The notes under the pieces were generated by a model. The model did not search any database and was not told the origin of the DNA. It worked only from the letters and a program-made list of their open reading frames with translations. Both the position numbers and the translations under genes were made by a program. This document shows positions 62,535 to 64,000 of a stretch of 64,000 nt of DNA, one piece after another (position 1 is the stretch's first letter; every line of letters starts with the position of its first letter). The stretch spans positions 1 through 64,000 of the forward strand of contig NZ_LXXZ01000049.1 in NCBI RefSeq assembly GCF_003244875.1. The letters run 5' to 3'. This DNA is from Stenotrophomonas sepilia. GTDB lineage: Bacteria; Pseudomonadota; Gammaproteobacteria; Xanthomonadales; Xanthomonadaceae.

Positions 62535-62662
62535 CGAAACACTCCCTGAAAAGAAGTGCGCACCATTGGTGCTCCTGTGATGACGAGCCATCGGAATCGT
62601 TGCAATTGCGCGCAGCGTGCAACTGAACTGAGCGCTCACCCGCACTTCTCTTCGTCGGATGC

Positions 62663-63073
62663 TCACGCCGCCCGCAGCTGCACATCCACGTACTCGGCCA
62701 GCCCACGGCAGGCCAGCAGCAGCCCTTCGCGCGCGCCATCGCCCATCTGCTGGTCGATATCCCCATCCACGCGTACGCGTTCGGTGGCGTGCAGCAGTTC
62801 CAGCAGGAAACTCAGCCCCGCATTGGCACGATCAATACGCGTCAGGGCCAGGCGTTGCCCGGGCGTGCGGTTGTTGCCGGGCCATGGTTGGCCATCGGCG
62901 GCGTCGCCCTGGCGGATGTGCTGCAGGCAGGCCTGCAGGGTAATGGCCCCGGCACTGTTACCGCTCTGCAGCGCGACGAAGGTGTCTTCCAGCGTGCGGG
63001 CCAGGTCATCGGGCAGGCGCGTGGCGGCCTCGCCCAGGGTGGCGAACAGGTGCGGGTAGGGGGAATCGGTCAT
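62663..63073 (-). CDS. Small cytoplasmic protein of unknown function
   Basis: A 136-residue acidic, helical protein starting MTDSPYPHLFATLGEAATRL at 63073. It has no signal peptide or membrane segment and no motif that I recognise. Its general build (helical, about two thirds down an Ala/Asp-rich segment RVDGDIDQQMGDGAREGLLL, ending EYVDVQLRAA) resembles small orphan proteins of pseudomonads. A longer frame to 63238 crosses the stem-loop region and is unlikely. Confidence 0.6.
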   Translation of the reverse strand: MTDSPYPHLFATLGEAATRLPDDLARTLEDTFVALQSGNSAGAITLQACLQHIRQGDAADGQPWPGNNRTPGQRLALTRIDRANAGLSFLLELLHATERVRVDGDIDQQMGDGAREGLLLACRGLAEYVDVQLRAA

Positions 63074-63495
63074 GGCGGCGTCCTTGTGCAAGCAGTAAGG
63101 GGCCACCCTGCTTAACAGCGAGGGTGGCGGACGGTGCGTGGTTCCAATACCGGAGGTCGATGTAGAAGCGCCGGCGGGCACGAGGCCCCCACGCACCGCC
63201 CGCCATGTAAGCGCGGACAGAATGCCTGCCGACGCCACCCAACAAGGAAAGAGCGGCGCCGGCAGGCAAGCGTAACCAACACATCAACCTAACGGGATTG
63301 GAAGCCCGTGCCACCCGTTGTCGGTGGCGCTAGATGATTTGCATGCAGTGCCACGTATGCCAATGAGAAAGATTGGAAATTCGAAAACGTTGCAGACGTG
63401 CGGCGCGCCGTCAGTGTGGTGATTACGACATTCCCGCAGGGGCGAACTGGGACCGGAGCTGAACCATGTCCCGCCCTGTCGCGATCGTCCATTGA
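63074..63495. other. Gene-free gap with four stem-loops
   Basis: The first half carries four successive inverted repeats: 63102-63128 (GCCACCCT/AGGGTGGC), 63126-63141 with 63189-63204 (15 of 16 bases), 63223-63231 with 63260-63268 (TGCCTGCCG/CGGCAGGCA), and 63310-63328 (GCCACC/GGTGGC). The second half (63330-63495) is AT-richer around GAAAGATTGGAAATTCGAAA and may hold promoters. No matching RNA family is recognised. Confidence 0.5.
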
Positions 63496-64000
63496 ATGAC
63501 TGCGCAAACGGTGGCGATGCTGCCGGATCGCTCGCTGCCGGTCACCCGCATGTCTGCTCCCGAACGTTCCCACAACGTTGCCATCGATGGCCTGCGCGCA
63601 TTGGCGGTGCTGGCCGTCGTCCTCTTCCACACCAATGCGACGTGGCTGCCCGGCGGCTTCACCGGGGTGGACCTGTTCTTCGTGGTGTCCGGCTTCGTGA
63701 TCAGCCAGTCGCTGGCCTCGCGCACGCCTGCGTCGCTGGGCGCGATGCTGCTCGACTTCTACCGGCGCCGCGTGCTGCGCCTGTTGCCGGCGCTGCTGGT
63801 CATGCTGGTGGCCACTTTCATACTGTCTGCGCTGTTCATTCCCCGTGCGTGGCGCAATGAACAGTTCGACCAGACCGGCTGGGCCGCGCTGGTCGGCTTC
63901 AGCAACATCGTGCTGGCTGGCCAGCAGGACGATTACTTCTCACCCGGCGCCGAACTCAACCCGTTCCTGCACACGTGGACGCTGGGCGTGGAGGAGCAGT
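63496..64000 (+). CDS. Acyltransferase family 3 (OafA/YrhL type), 5' part
   Basis: An integral membrane O-acyltransferase that would modify a surface polysaccharide or lipid; the 3' end lies outside the window. The frame is open to the window end. It reads HNVAIDGLRALAVLAVVLFH, GGFTGVDLFFVVSGFVISQS, a segment FYRRRVLRLLPALLVMLVAT and HTWTLGVEEQ at the end, the standard Acyl_transf_3 opening. ATG 63550 (MSAPERSHN) is an alternative start and gives the more usual short N-terminus; no ribosome-binding site decides between them. Confidence 0.88.
   Translation, partial: MTAQTVAMLPDRSLPVTRMSAPERSHNVAIDGLRALAVLAVVLFHTNATWLPGGFTGVDLFFVVSGFVISQSLASRTPASLGAMLLDFYRRRVLRLLPALLVMLVATFILSALFIPRAWRNEQFDQTGWAALVGFSNIVLAGQQDDYFSPGAELNPFLHTWTLGVEEQ

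Overview
The window looks like chromosome of a Stenotrophomonas maltophilia-complex bacterium (Xanthomonadaceae). Reasons: very GC-rich sequence with G/C-ending codons; a fimbrial operon whose first gene matches the SMF-1 fimbrin; an S8 protease of the StmPr type beside an Xps-type II secretion operon in the Xanthomonas order E-F-G-H-I-J-K-L-M-N-D; an Ax21-like outer-membrane protein; and many GTAG-ended hairpins typical of the SMAG repeats of this species. The species call is an inference from these families.

Layout. 1-157: edge of an intergenic repeat and a candidate promoter. 158-4042: purL. 4482-12389: a giant trimeric autotransporter adhesin. 12548-14401: secreted subtilisin-like protease. 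14538-25228: complete xps type II secretion operon, probably the exporter of that protease. 25229-25808: dense island of inverted repeats. 25809-28783: two glycosyltransferases and pncB. 28794-34654: SMF-1 chaperone-usher fimbria (pilin, chaperone, usher, tip adhesin) plus a divergent pilin-like gene. 34921-44283: surface-polysaccharide locus with UDP-GlcNAc 2-epimerase, a BcsB-like protein, an NfrB-like glycosyltransferase with a C-terminal MshEN-type module, an NfrA-like outer-membrane protein and a convergent DUF4434-like lipoprotein. This resembles the phage N4 receptor glycan system of E. coli, with its own epimerase and an added BcsB-like subunit. 44367-48236: NCS2 purine permease, ettA, and an RcnB-like gene whose signal peptide seems deleted.

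48422-61970: a housekeeping block (glyA, nrdR, ribD, ribE, ribBX, ribH, nusB, thiL) controlled in part by an FMN riboswitch. Between ribD and ribE lies about 5.5 kb of minus-strand genes: two related cysteine-containing secreted proteins, a low-GC SF1 helicase-nuclease fusion that looks horizontally acquired and may be a defence gene, and an Ax21-like barrel. 62163-64000: a DUF805 membrane protein, an unrecognised small protein, an array of stem-loops and the 5' part of an acyltransferase.

Much of the window builds the cell surface: adhesin, secreted protease and its exporter, fimbria, exopolysaccharide and outer-membrane proteins. Four repeat types recur between genes: SMAG hairpins, a five-copy GGGTCxGAxCC hairpin, a pair of 101-base palindromes with differing but self-complementary arms, and a GC-rich flank repeat also seen at the window start. 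No tRNA, rRNA, CRISPR array, insertion sequence or prophage was seen.
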